Shown: piece by piece, positions 1 through 11,400 of the stretch
Position numbering within the stretch: the stretch's first letter is position 1
Layout of the letters: every line of letters begins with the position of its first letter
DNA from: Paramarasmius palmivorus
Taxonomy: Eukaryota > Basidiomycota > Agaricomycetes > Agaricales > Marasmiaceae
DNA length: 64,000 bases
Direction of reading: 5' to 3'
Assembly (NCBI GenBank): GCA_037176845.1
Contig: JAYKXP010000076.1
Span: 62,001-126,000, forward strand
Notes under the pieces: model-generated
Seen by the model: the letters and a program-made list of their open reading frames with translations, nothing else
What the model was told of the DNA's origin: nothing
The model's database searches: none
Position numbers and translations under genes: made by a program

Positions 1-1515
1 TTGCTGTAGTTTAGATGTAGAATGTCGACTCAGAGTATTCAAAGTTCAGAGCAGCTACTTACTGCTAAAAATTCACTTTCAGAACGGTTCATCTTTATTG
101 TCGCGTGCAACCGTGAGCCAATGAAAACCTTCCTCTCCTTGACGTCACCTCATTCGTTCGCGTCCTCTTCCGATAACTCCAGCCCATGTCATCCCACCTT
201 ACGCGTCAACTATGTTCCTGATTCTCCAGTCCTGCCTCCCGCCTCCCGATATGGCCCGTCGCTGCGACTCGGATGTCCTGCGAGTGATGGAGGAAGTGAT
301 GACTCAAATACGGTTTGTCAAAAACTCAATCCCTCAACTTCCAAGCTTCCGAAGACTCTTGATGTGGAAAAGGTGTGGAAAGAGTGGGCGCCCGGCGCTG
401 CGAGTTGCGAGGGGAACTGCGAATCCGTCGGATATCAATTGTCATACACCCACTCGGGCTCGGTCAGCAATTGCTGCTAAAGTGTCGACTCATGATTTCT
501 CGGGATATCGATATATAATTATAATCTTACTGTACTGGAATACTCTGACTCGGTTGTCTAAGTAAGCATCTTCTGAAAGTCTCAGTCAGCCCCACGAGAG
601 GCAGCGCAACCGCTGGAACATTCCTCTGACTCGTTTTCTGGGAGTTTCTAGCCTAGGTCAGCTGGTCCTCGCAAGTCGTGGAACTTGGACGTTCAACAAG
701 CGCAGCCACTGCGGTCGTCAGGGGACACGGGACAAGACACGTATGTATATAGACTGTGTGCGAACCTATATGCGATTGAATTCGAATTCAACCAATGACC
801 ATTGCCAGGAACGGATAACAAGACGCCCGAGGCGTGCTTCCAGTTCATCTGCAGAGCAGGCCTTGAACATGAGACTCTGACTCTTGACTCTGAGATGTTA
901 TATGAAGGCTAATAAAAGCTAGTCTGAGAACCGAAGACACACTCCACAGGAGATCCTCGGTGGTCCTTGTTCACCAGTACAAGAGCTGAGCGCTGAGAGA
1001 CCTCGGGAATTCCCATGCTCACAAGCGTCACGCTCATGTTCGTGTCCTTGTTTAGAGTCTTTGGTTGAATTGACCAAGTTCACGCGCAGCAAAGACAAGG
1101 TAGTTCGTCAAAACATCGTCGTCGTATTCATCGAAAATCTGTATCTAGTCTACCTATCGTAGCTAGCTAATGCAAGTCCTCTAGACTTGTAATGTGAGGA
1201 AGAGAGAGAGAAAAAGGCAAGTAGAAATACATGTGGAAATGCGAATGCGAATCATAAGAAAGTGTGATGAACGTGGATGTGGATGTGTACAAATGCAAGC
1301 AGGCATAACAAAGTCGAGAGTAAACAGAAATACAATCAATCGTTCTGTTCATGAGTCGAGGGGTATGGGTATAGCCAGGGTCCTAATGACCGGCGGCGCG
1401 AGGCTCTGGGATGGAACCCCAGTGGTGGTGGTGGCGGTTGAACGGCAGCGAAGCCCAAAAGACGTGTGTATCGCATATGCGTTGGTTGGTTGGTGAGAAA
1501 CCCCCTCTACCTCTT
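1..1515. other. Left-edge region without a supported gene
   Basis: I see no credible gene here. The ORFs of 100-152 codons in the first 600 bases have no recognisable domain, overlap each other in different frames and show no convincing splice extension. A purine-rich stretch (about 1195-1265) and short GGT repeats (about 1420-1440) are low complexity. The end of this stretch is the 3' flank of the minus-strand gene at 1516. Confidence 0.5.
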
Positions 1516-2262
1516 CTACCTTTTCAACGCCTCCTTGACTCTCCTCTGCGCTCGGAAAACACCAAACCGCACGCTAAGAGACATTGCGTGCCATTGCTTC
1601 TTCATCGCCTCACCGCAAGTCGCTTGGGACTGTGGCTGCGACTTTTCCTTGGTAGGAACGGAAACGTCGGCTTCCTCGTCTTCATCATCCTGGAAGTTGT
1701 CCTGGGATGAGAAGGGGTGAACGTGCTCTGGCCATAGGCGCTTTGTGAGCTTGTGGTGATGATGACAATGGGGAAGATCAGAATCTGAGAGTGTGGCGTT
1801 GTATGAACGCGGTGTCGATGGACCACTAGACGCGGCAGTCGTCGTCGACGTGTAAGACGAACTCGTCGATGGTGGTGTGAGTGATGAAGAGTAAGTGTTT
1901 GTCGACGTTACTGTGTTTTCGCGTCTCCTCCGACGTGTAGATACGTGGTGGTATGTGGGCGATGAAGAAGGAAACTCGTCATCTTCTGCACCGTCGTTGT
2001 AGTAGACACCCCACTCCTCTGTTTCTTCCAGACCCTGACCCAACTCCCAACTTGGCCTTCCCTCGAGAGAATTGCGCTTTTGCTTTTTGCTTTTTGGTGA
2101 CTGTGAGTATGTCGAGGGGAAGTAGTGGTAATCTGGGTCGTGATACTGGGTATGTTTGGAAGAATGTGTTGTATGGTGGTAAGGGGATGAGGAGGATGAG
2201 GCGTAGGATGGATCTAGGATCCTTGAGATGTCCTCTTGTTGGTGATGGTAGTGTCCGTGCAT
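1516..2262 (-). CDS. Ser/His-rich small protein with conserved C-terminal motif
   Basis: A single-exon 248-residue protein of unknown function. The N-terminus is His-rich (MHGHYHHQQED), and the middle is low-complexity Ser/Thr/Pro/Tyr with Arg clusters, so probably disordered. An acidic patch (DDEDEE) precedes a basic, well-ordered-looking C-terminus containing WHAMSLSVRFGVFRAQRR. That ending resembles the only conserved part of short basidiomycete-restricted hypothetical proteins; this is from memory. The ATG at 2262 is supported by a TATA box 59 bases upstream on the same strand and a CCAAT pair behind it. No signal peptide or membrane segment is visible. It stands alone in a gene-poor region. 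Confidence 0.72.
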   Translation of the reverse strand: MHGHYHHQQEDISRILDPSYASSSSSPYHHTTHSSKHTQYHDPDYHYFPSTYSQSPKSKKQKRNSLEGRPSWELGQGLEETEEWGVYYNDGAEDDEFPSSSPTYHHVSTRRRRRENTVTSTNTYSSSLTPPSTSSSYTSTTTAASSGPSTPRSYNATLSDSDLPHCHHHHKLTKRLWPEHVHPFSSQDNFQDDEDEEADVSVPTKEKSQPQSQATCGEAMKKQWHAMSLSVRFGVFRAQRRVKEALKR

Positions 2263-2320
2263 GGTTCACTTGGGATGGACTTGGGGTGTTCGGGGAAAAT
2301 GACGGAGAACATGGGTGGTC

Positions 2321-2327
2321 TTATATA
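2321..2327 (-). promoter_or_regulatory. TATA box of the 1516-2262 gene
   Basis: On the minus strand the sequence reads CCTATATAAGACC. It lies 59 bases upstream of the ATG, a normal spacing for a fungal core promoter with a short leader. Confidence 0.6.
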
Positions 2328-2400
2328 GGACTGGGTAGAAAAAGGGAAACACGGCGAAATGGGGTCGGTCCGTAAGCGTAATCGCACACACAGATCTCAG

Positions 2401-2427
2401 ATGAACCAATCAAGAATGAACCAATCA
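2401..2427. promoter_or_regulatory. Tandem CCAAT-containing repeats
   Basis: ATGAACCAATCA occurs twice (2401-2412 and 2416-2427) with a 15-base period, and a partial third copy (ATTGAACCA) follows near 2449. CCAAT is the core of the HAP/NF-Y site. The pair lies about 75-105 bases behind the TATA box of the minus-strand gene, so an upstream activating element is the natural reading. Confidence 0.45.
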
Positions 2428-5400
2428 TGCCGGGATACGCGGATGAAAATTGAACCAACTCGGTTCACTTTGACAAACTGAGCCGTGTTTACCCGCGACT
2501 GAGCCTGCTGTTTTCGGTCATCTGGGTTTGCACGCTCCCGCCTCAAGGCGCGCTGCCAGGCTTTTTCTATTCCTTCTTTTTTTCTTTCTATTTTTTATCT
2601 TCCTTTTTCTTCTCTTTTTCCTTTCACTACCAGACACGTTGGCTCTGCGAGGTGTTACCACGTTGATAATCATAATCATACTCAGACGTCTTTCATTCCT
2701 TTGTCAGACACACTGCTTAGAGATGCAGCCCCCCACCTCACTAATACTAGGCATGCAATCAATCTTATCTCCGCACCACACACAAAGGGTGACTTTGAGT
2801 CTAGACCTCGAGGGGTAGTATGTACTCCTCAACCTCAACCTATAGAATTCTTTGACCAATACCCTTTGAGGCGCATGCTTCGATTTCCTTTTCGCCCCCT
2901 TCTCACAATCAGATTACCGTACCGTACACATGCGCTCCTCTCGCGATTTCCAAGGAGCAGGAGCATCTCGGGAACCTTCCCAAACCTTCCTACCCGCCTC
3001 CCCCCACCTTCTACTTCTATCAGCTCGGAGACGATGCGACTTGGACTCGGGCTCGGGATACGGTCCACGGCTTTGTGTGGGAACGTGAGGAATGTAAGAT
3101 GTATGCAGGATATCTATAATCCATGACTTACGAGGTGGAAGTAGTATTTTTAAACAGGAGTATATTTAGTCCCCTTTTCGCCGAATGTTTTTGTGCTCGT
3201 GTTCATGTTCAATCGATTGCTAGTCTACACCTCGGATACTCGCAAACATTCCAACTTTGTGCTGCGTCTACCCCGCATTCAATAATAATGGGTACACTAA
3301 GCGGCGGGCGGGGTAAACGGCGCCCCCAACCGTTGAATGAATTCAACGGTCGGTTGCAAGTCGCAAGTTGCAACCTTTGTCAGTAAAATCAACGCAGTAG
3401 TAAGCCGCAAGCGTACGTAGCCGGCTAACCGTATGATCCCACCTTCCTTTTTGGGACTGGTTACGCGTTGTTGAGTGATGAGTCATACCTTCTTACGCTT
3501 TTATCTCCTCTCGCGACAACAACCGGCTGTTGGTGTCAGCCATATCATTGTAAGCTGCGAAGTCTGTGGGAAGGTGGAGGAGGTATTCCGTGGTCTTCGA
3601 GGGGCGATGATGGGCGAGGAAAGAGGAAGGAGAATGCATGTTTGGGAGTCAAGACACGAGACCTCCGGCGGCGTCGCGTACCAAGGCTCAAAAGAGAACA
3701 AGAACAAGGGAAACCGCCAATCATGGTATGTTATGTTATCAAAAACCCTGCAAGGCTCCGTTTCCTCGTTGTCTGTATCACACTCGATTGGTGGTTAGGA
3801 GGATCTGCAACAGTCACTTTGCGTTACCATTCAACAAAAAGGACAAGACACTCAAGCTGGTTGGAGCTGCCCCGGAGACATCGCGATAATCAATCCCTGT
3901 TCCCTGTTTCCTTTCTGTTCGAGCACAAGGTGGAGGTGGTGGAGGTGGAGGCCTGGTTGTTACCTTTTCCTGTCTCACCGCCTCTTTTCTCTTCTCGCTT
4001 GCTATTCCCGTTGACAGTTCATGTCCAAACACCAGCTCATCAATCCAGGCTCGCGTGTCGACGTCGCGTATCGGTGACCGATTTGGTCGGGGAGCCACGT
4101 TGCGAAAGATTCATGATTAATAAATGCAAGATTCAAGGCAGTTCTGTCTATTCTTTCTCGGGGCGCTGAGTGCTGAGCGTGGGTTCTTGCTATGAGTTCG
4201 AGATCCTCAGGCTTCAGGCTTCAACTTCAGCTTCAAGGACTCGAAAACCGCGACCTTTCGTCCACGTCGCTATCTCCTTTCATTGCCAACCACTGGTTCG
4301 TCCGCTCCAAGCTTTGGATCTTTCACCTCTTCACTAGTCACGGGCATCGGGGATAGATGCTTTGTCGATGTGCTGGGATCCGTTCTCGTTATCAGGACCT
4401 TGTTTGTTCTTCTAGAAACTACGAAAGCTCTACATAAGTTGAGAATAGTGCATTTCTGTCAGGGCGCTCCGTTCTCGTCACGGTACTTACTGGGACCTAC
4501 AACTTTCATGGAAAAGCAGAGAAAGAAATAGAGAAAACAATGTGGATTCATCGTTCTGGAAAGCTTAGCGCCGAAGGGGGTTAGATCCGCAGTCTCTATG
4601 GGTGAGTCTTGGATTTTGAACCTGAGGCGAAATACTACGCCACGGTCGGTTGGTCCTGACTCTTGACTTGTTGTTCCTCACAGTGACACTACAGAGTTCA
4701 GCCCTCACGCTTCAAACTTCAGATTTCAAACTTCAAGCTCAAAGACTGAACTACGCACCGGGAATAGATCGAATTCAAGTTGAACTAGGTCTTATGGCAT
4801 GAACTTGAATGATCCCAGGCTCGCTAAACTTTTTGGAGCGGATCAGAAAGGTATATGACAGCGGGAATGGGTCTCCAGTGGTCTTTCTCTGTCTATATAG
4901 TACAAGTTATTTTGGGTCCTTCTGAGAATATATCACCATTGCTGCTGTTTTTGAAGAATCGAAGGACCCCACGGACAGAGAATGGACTCGGAATCCACGA
5001 CACACGGGGACCCTCACAGTCAAATCACGAAACAATGGAAGGTTTAGCGGCTTGGTTTGGGACCCACACGCGTACATCCCTTGTGAATTATGAGCTGATT
5101 TCTCACATTCCGAGTTTGCCTACCTATTGTTATGTTGCTGGCTCGGAAGGACGGGATTGCCCATGAACAAAGCCGTAGAGGAGATCTCTCCTATGTAGTA
5201 TAAGACGACGCGCCGGGAAACCCCATATTGGAGCTGGATTTTCAGGGTTTGGACGCGTAGGTCTCGTGAGCGTGAAGCTCCACGAGAACGCCGCTTTTTG
5301 TTCCTAGTAGGTTGCTCGGAACGGTGGGGGTGGGGCTACATACAGTCGGGACTCGGGAGTCGTCGGTAGGAAACGGTGATGCGATAAGGACCTGGACAAG

Positions 5401-8400
5401 GCAAGGGCTGAAGAACATGCGGCGCGTCTTCCCAGTCGGATTCTGTCTAAAATAACTGTCGTGTTGCTCGCGATATTTTTTACATGTACGTAGCAACACA
5501 CAACCTGCAATTCGCGACTTGCAACCTCGAGGTTTTATTTTTACATACGAGCCGCACGTCGAGATGGTGGTATAATTACTATAATTTTATGTCAACTGCG
5601 TATGCGAGATGATGAACTGGGTCGCACCGACATTGACACTGACAGTCGAGCAAATCATCCCAGGGCTTAGGCGCCGTTGTCCATATACGCGTACCCACAT
5701 TCAAGACCAAGAGGAATGGCGTCACGTCTCTAAAAGGACCGCGGGCCCGCTCATTGCTCGGCCGGTCAAAGCTGCTATACTCCGATTTGCGCAATAGGGG
5801 TATCAGTTTCCATGGTTGTGTTCCTCCTAACTCCCAAAGCTCGGCCTCGGGCTCCTCTAGCTAGTGTCTCTCCCGCTCCTATGATTACTCCCGCTATACC
5901 GAAGATGCGAAAGAGGGTCTACGGCTACAGCCTAAATCTGTTTTCTGATCAACATTTTGGGGTTGTTGCTATGGAGAAGCAGAACGAACCTTAACCTCCT
6001 CATCAATGTCTCGTTCTACCCATGAACCCGGATAATCACCAGCTCAAGACCCGCATTCATATGGTTTTTTTGTTCAACTCATAGATATCGCCAACGAAAG
6101 ATTGATTCGTCGATCCCAGGCCAGGGCAGCTCCTGATTTCTGCCCCATCATTGATGCGCCATGTCAAAGAGTTGTACTGAGAATAGGCGGACGTTGGGGG
6201 TGCGGTGCATCAGTGGGTCCTCGAATCTTGTTATGGATGTACATCAGTCGTTCCAACGAGATTTGCGCAACTTTGCTGTAGTGAGGAGATGCCAGTGGGG
6301 GTGGGGTTCATGACCGGGGATCAATATGATAACCTGTGAGTGGGTTGGCGGTAGATGAACTGGTTTATCGAGGCAATGCATAGTATTTTTGCGGAGGACA
6401 TCGAGTCTGGGCTGTACACTGTTTTGGACTTGAGAGCGACGCGTTCCGTAGTGGAGGTTCATTTTCAGGCACGGTTTAACCTTCCCACGCCTTTCTGGAA
6501 CGGGAAATCCTGTTTATCCGCGTGGCGGTGCCAGCGCTCAGTGATTTTTCTCTCCGACTCTCATGTCCGACTGCGCCCAACTCCCAACTGGACTGCGATT
6601 TCCTGACGAACCTGAGAGTTCAACAGCTTCGAAATGGCTGTCTGAAGCATTGTATACTGCGATCTTTTCATGTGAACCTTCCCGGAGTCTTTCAATATCA
6701 CGATACAGCCTACAGAATTCTCAGGCAACAAGCTGTCTTGTCTCCACAAACAGCCCGAAGATTACTCTACAGCTTCGACATCTCGTGCTCATTGACCAGC
6801 AAGATTACTTCAAGATACATAATAATCTAGTTGCTCGTCTGCGTTTTTATGCTAATCATTACATATCGGATTCTCGCAAGCCAGTTCATCTGCTTCGCCT
6901 GGGTAGACGGTAGACTCGGCCCCGACGCGTGCCCCGCCTCGTTGAGCGAAAAGCCCCACAACACACTGCGTTCCTCTGCTTTGGTTTTCAAAAATCAGGA
7001 CGCGTCGCCTCGGCTAAGGCCTCGTGCGTCGGTATCAACTGCGTCACGATGGGCGGTTGTACTCGGAGTAGCATGCTGGTTACTGGAAGTGCACAGTTCC
7101 TGATAAGTTTTGCGAAGACAGGACGAGAAAACTCGAGGCTAAAGGTGGAGCCGAGGACCTTGGGCCTTGATTTTGTTTACTTGTGGTCGGTTCAAGCTGA
7201 GTTGAATATTGACCGGAACTTGAATGGAGAGAAGGAACCCCATTTCCTGGTGAGCCTTTTCACCTGAGGCTCATCTGTACGGAAGATGGCTTCCCGCACT
7301 CTTGAACGCCACTTACAGACTCGGAACTGCATTCTTCGAGCATCAAGCCTTGTAAAGGAAAGACCTTTTCGATGTTGTCGTTCTGTGATGGTGGCGGGTA
7401 TGTTGTCTCGGCGAAACTCTTGTGGTGCGAATTCTCTTCTGTCGTATTCCCGCAGTAAAACGAGCCACAAAATTATCTTATCTCAGGTCCGTGTTGATCA
7501 CCACATTGGTCTATACAATTGTTAACGAGAAACCACACTTTGCACTCTACTTCGTGTATTCCAGAAAAATAAATGCAAACGGTTCCGCGGGGATGATTCA
7601 CGCATCGATGAACCTCCGTTTCGACGGCGACAAGGATCGGGATCCTCGATCCAAGAATCTTCATTTATTCATTCGATTCCCTTCGTCATTTGCGGAGTTC
7701 AACAGTAGGTTGAAGATCCAGGCCTCTTCTGCGGGTGTGTCTCAATACCGCATCGATGTCTTGACGCTTGGTTTGGATCAACAGGAGGAGGTAAGTCTAG
7801 GCCCTTGGAGACATCTCTGTTTGACCCGGAAAATGGTGGTCTTCAGCTATGCGAAGAGCGATCCGTCGTCACTCAGGCTGGTACAAAACCCTATTCACTG
7901 TTTGTGACGAATAGGCCGTTTCCTCCTGTGTCTCACTGCGGTTCATTTACAGGGTTTAAACTAAAGATTCAGAAAGAGTTTGATGCGCCATCAGTGGCTG
8001 TAAATCCTGGTGAGAAATGGATTCAAAGCACTGCGGACGCTGGGCATAGTATGTACGGCGGCCCGGTCCACTAACTGTGAGGAGTAATTGAATGCGACGC
8101 GGTTCGAAGATAGTCCTATTGTTGTATAAATTAGTATGTTTTTGAACGCATTCTGTACTACAAAAATAGCTGATAAACGATCCGCGGGTATGTTCATGGC
8201 CGAATTCTCTGTTTACGATTTGATACGAGGACTTGAATTATCATAAAAGACACATGTTCAAGTTCAAAATGGAACACTTGCAGAATTTATACTCCAGCCA
8301 ATACCACGCTCACCGTCGAAGTTCACTAGAACTTTCTTAAACTCCCAAAATATGCTACATTTTCGCTGCACCGTTCGTTCATCCGGGATGCCCGACGAGG

Positions 8401-11400
8401 AACTTTCCTAAAGAGGATCGCGTTGACGGCATCATTGGGTGGCTGTGTCAGACCAAGCTTTTTCTTCCGACTCTCACAGACTCTACGCTTGCCAGCTCTT
8501 GTATCTGTAGGAATGGACCGGTTTGACCTCTCACTCTGGGAAACGATAGGATTACATTTCCTTGGAATGAAGATCGTCGTAAAGCTGGCAGCCTTAGGCT
8601 TCGTTTCTTGAACACCAAAATTAAATGCCCAATTCACCACGTTCGAATTTTCTCTGCTTCCACAGGTTCTTTGTTCCTGGAGGCTCCAACGGGAAGGTCA
8701 TTCAATCCATTTTCAAGCAAAATTAAACCACAGTGGCCCTTGATCTCTGAAATCCTCCTCGACGACAATTTCAGATATAGCGACTCAAGGCCCACACGAG
8801 CTATCTAGAAAGACAGTCTCGCGAAGACTTTACTCGTAAATTAGCCGACCTCATGGCTCTCGAGGACTAGAAAGGCGACTCCGGGTATCATGGAACTTCT
8901 ATATCAACGTTGTACGCGTCTTCCCAACGTCTGCTCACCGATTCATGGATTGGAAAGGCGACTCCGGGCATCACGGTCTTCTACATCACGAATGCTGGTG
9001 CTTCTCTGCAGCTGTCTTGCTGGAATTTGTGGTGATTAAGCGTGGAATCTCCTGCTTCGTATCTTCCATGGCGGTCAAATCGCAATTCAGTCACCGCCGA
9101 CAGCTGGTATGTTTCCTTTATCACCTTTCGTGGATGACCTATCATTGAAGACGAAGCTTCGCTTCCATCCATAGAATGCCTCCATTTTGACCCGTCATCT
9201 TTTGAATGTGTCATGCCAGGTTCAAATGAATCACTTCTATGTGTGCGCTTCAAGAAACGCTCGTATTATGGTTCATTTCATACAAAGGAAGATTCCTCCT
9301 TGTCGAGTAAAACGTGTACCTCTTTCATATCAAGCAGACATCCTCAAGGATCATGATTTAGACGTTAATATCCGTCGCGTCAGCTGCCAGTTGGCTGTCC
9401 CTTTCATCTTCGAAAGTTTAAACGGTACGGTCTTGTTTCTTTTGTTCTTTTCTTCGCCTTTCATTTTCGCTGGCATGTGCTTGTCCACACCGTCTTTGAT
9501 ATTCTTTCACCGCTTTTACCGCTTGGCCTCATGACTTTCACGCGTGTGCAACTCCAGCCTCGTGTATACTGAACGCGTCGGTGAAATCCGCCCCGCCAGT
9601 TTCCTGCCACTATCAACAAAGGAATCTCTGTAATCTCGGTGATTTGATTGTTCATCTCTCTAGTTCACGATCGTGATCGAGTTGCATTCACGCTGTGAAG
9701 GGCTTGCGTTGATCATCTTCACAATGAAATTACAAAGATCGATAGATGGATTGAAGATGGATATGAGATAGATGCGTTCTTTCTCTTTCTTTCCTGTGCA
9801 CGTTTCGCTGGTTCGTGCTGATTCGTTTTACATAGGGATTTCCCAGGAGCAACTCCGGCTTACACGATTAGTCGCGCGGAACTCTTTCATGACAAAGGGA
9901 AACCGAAGTCGAGTCACACATCGTTCAACGCGGAACTTCTGTTCGAGTCACTCTCACTATGAATGGTTTCCCCAAGGTTCTTTCTTCCCGAGTAAGCGGT
10001 GTAGATGACAGAGAAAGTTCCAGCGATGAAGGTTCGGGTATGACAGAGCTGATTGCGCAATCACCTCGCTTATGGATATAAAAAGTAACCGATAATCTAA
10101 GTCTTAGGCTATTCGGGATGTTTCTTTCTGCTTGGAAGCTCGTGAACCTTGGAAGCAGAATGTCCTTTTCCGGATTATCAAGCTCGTGATCTTCATCATC
10201 ATGTCGAACTGAACTTCATAAATCATGAAAATCTTGGTCATGCGAACTGGTTCTGGTCGGAAAGATATGCTGTCCGACATCAACTTTCTCGCGGTTCTTG
10301 AGCGCTGAGCGTCTTTGTCCTGTTGAACCATATGACCGCAAATTGCTGTATCGTGAATGCTGTCTCGCTCCTCGCAAGTTCATCTCGTGTTCTGCCAAAG
10401 TTTCTTTGTTGCTCAAACAACATGTTTTTCTGTGTGCAGAATCGTGGCTTCTTCGTGTTCTGCGAGAATATGCTATGTCCATGCTATTGAAGTGGCACTG
10501 CAGTCTGATATCATTGTCGACGAACCTCTAACGTGACGACAGTCTCAAGTCTGTTCCTAGCTCTGCCAACATTGGTACCTGTGATTATTCCGGAAATCAT
10601 ATCTCACCGGCGACTTAACAATTTACACCTCCGTGGTTGAAGGGAATATTGGAAGCACAACCCCAGAAGCTCTAGACCGCTCATCTTCATGAGCGCTGTC
10701 CGTCTCCATCGACATAGAATCGAAGCTTGAACTTCTGCTGTGGGCGTAGGGCCCTAGAGCCTCGGCGTGCGAAGACATGCTGATTCTGTGGTGTATCGTG
10801 TGTTGTACAAGCTTCCGTGGATCATGGCTTCTGCTGGACACACATACTGGGCGTCTACAGAAGAGTGGGCGTCCTGCATGCGTTCAGAGCCTACGCAAGC
10901 ATGTGGATCGCAGTGATGTATCCCACATCGATGTTCGATGTACCATGAATATCATTCGGACGACGCATGTTCTGATGATTTGCGTCCTTGCATAGCTGCT
11001 GTACCTGGAATGGTTCGTATGGCTGCGTTCCTGATATAATGGATTGCGACGAAATAAGCACGGTATTTTTGTTTTCGAAAGCCAAAATCCGAGTACATTT
11101 TCCCATACCTCTTGCGGAGAATAGCCGCCAGCCTCATGACATATTAACAGTGACTGCTAGCGCTGCTGGCGGTCTACCACTGGTTCGTCCAATCATCATT
11201 CAGAACTTCCGAAATCATTCCTCTGCCACTCACCTTCGAGTCGGGAAAACTGGTTCGGTACAAGTTTGCTTCTCGTTCCGAGCTTTCGAGAATGTTTATT
11301 TTCTCTTGCAGCTTGCAACTAATCCATACTTGTCACTGCTGCGCTAGAGCAGGGTAGTAGTTTTGCTGTCAATTGGGAGCCCTGTGGTTTTCGGTTGAGA

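Noticed and set aside
22..565. Two overlapping ORFs at the left edge (152 and 117 codons)
   Set aside because: They are in different frames, have no domain and show no codon or splice support.
3468..4169. 233-codon plus-strand ORF
   Set aside because: Low-complexity, Arg/Ser-rich translation with no motif; overlapping ORFs in all frames indicate a stop-poor region, not a gene.
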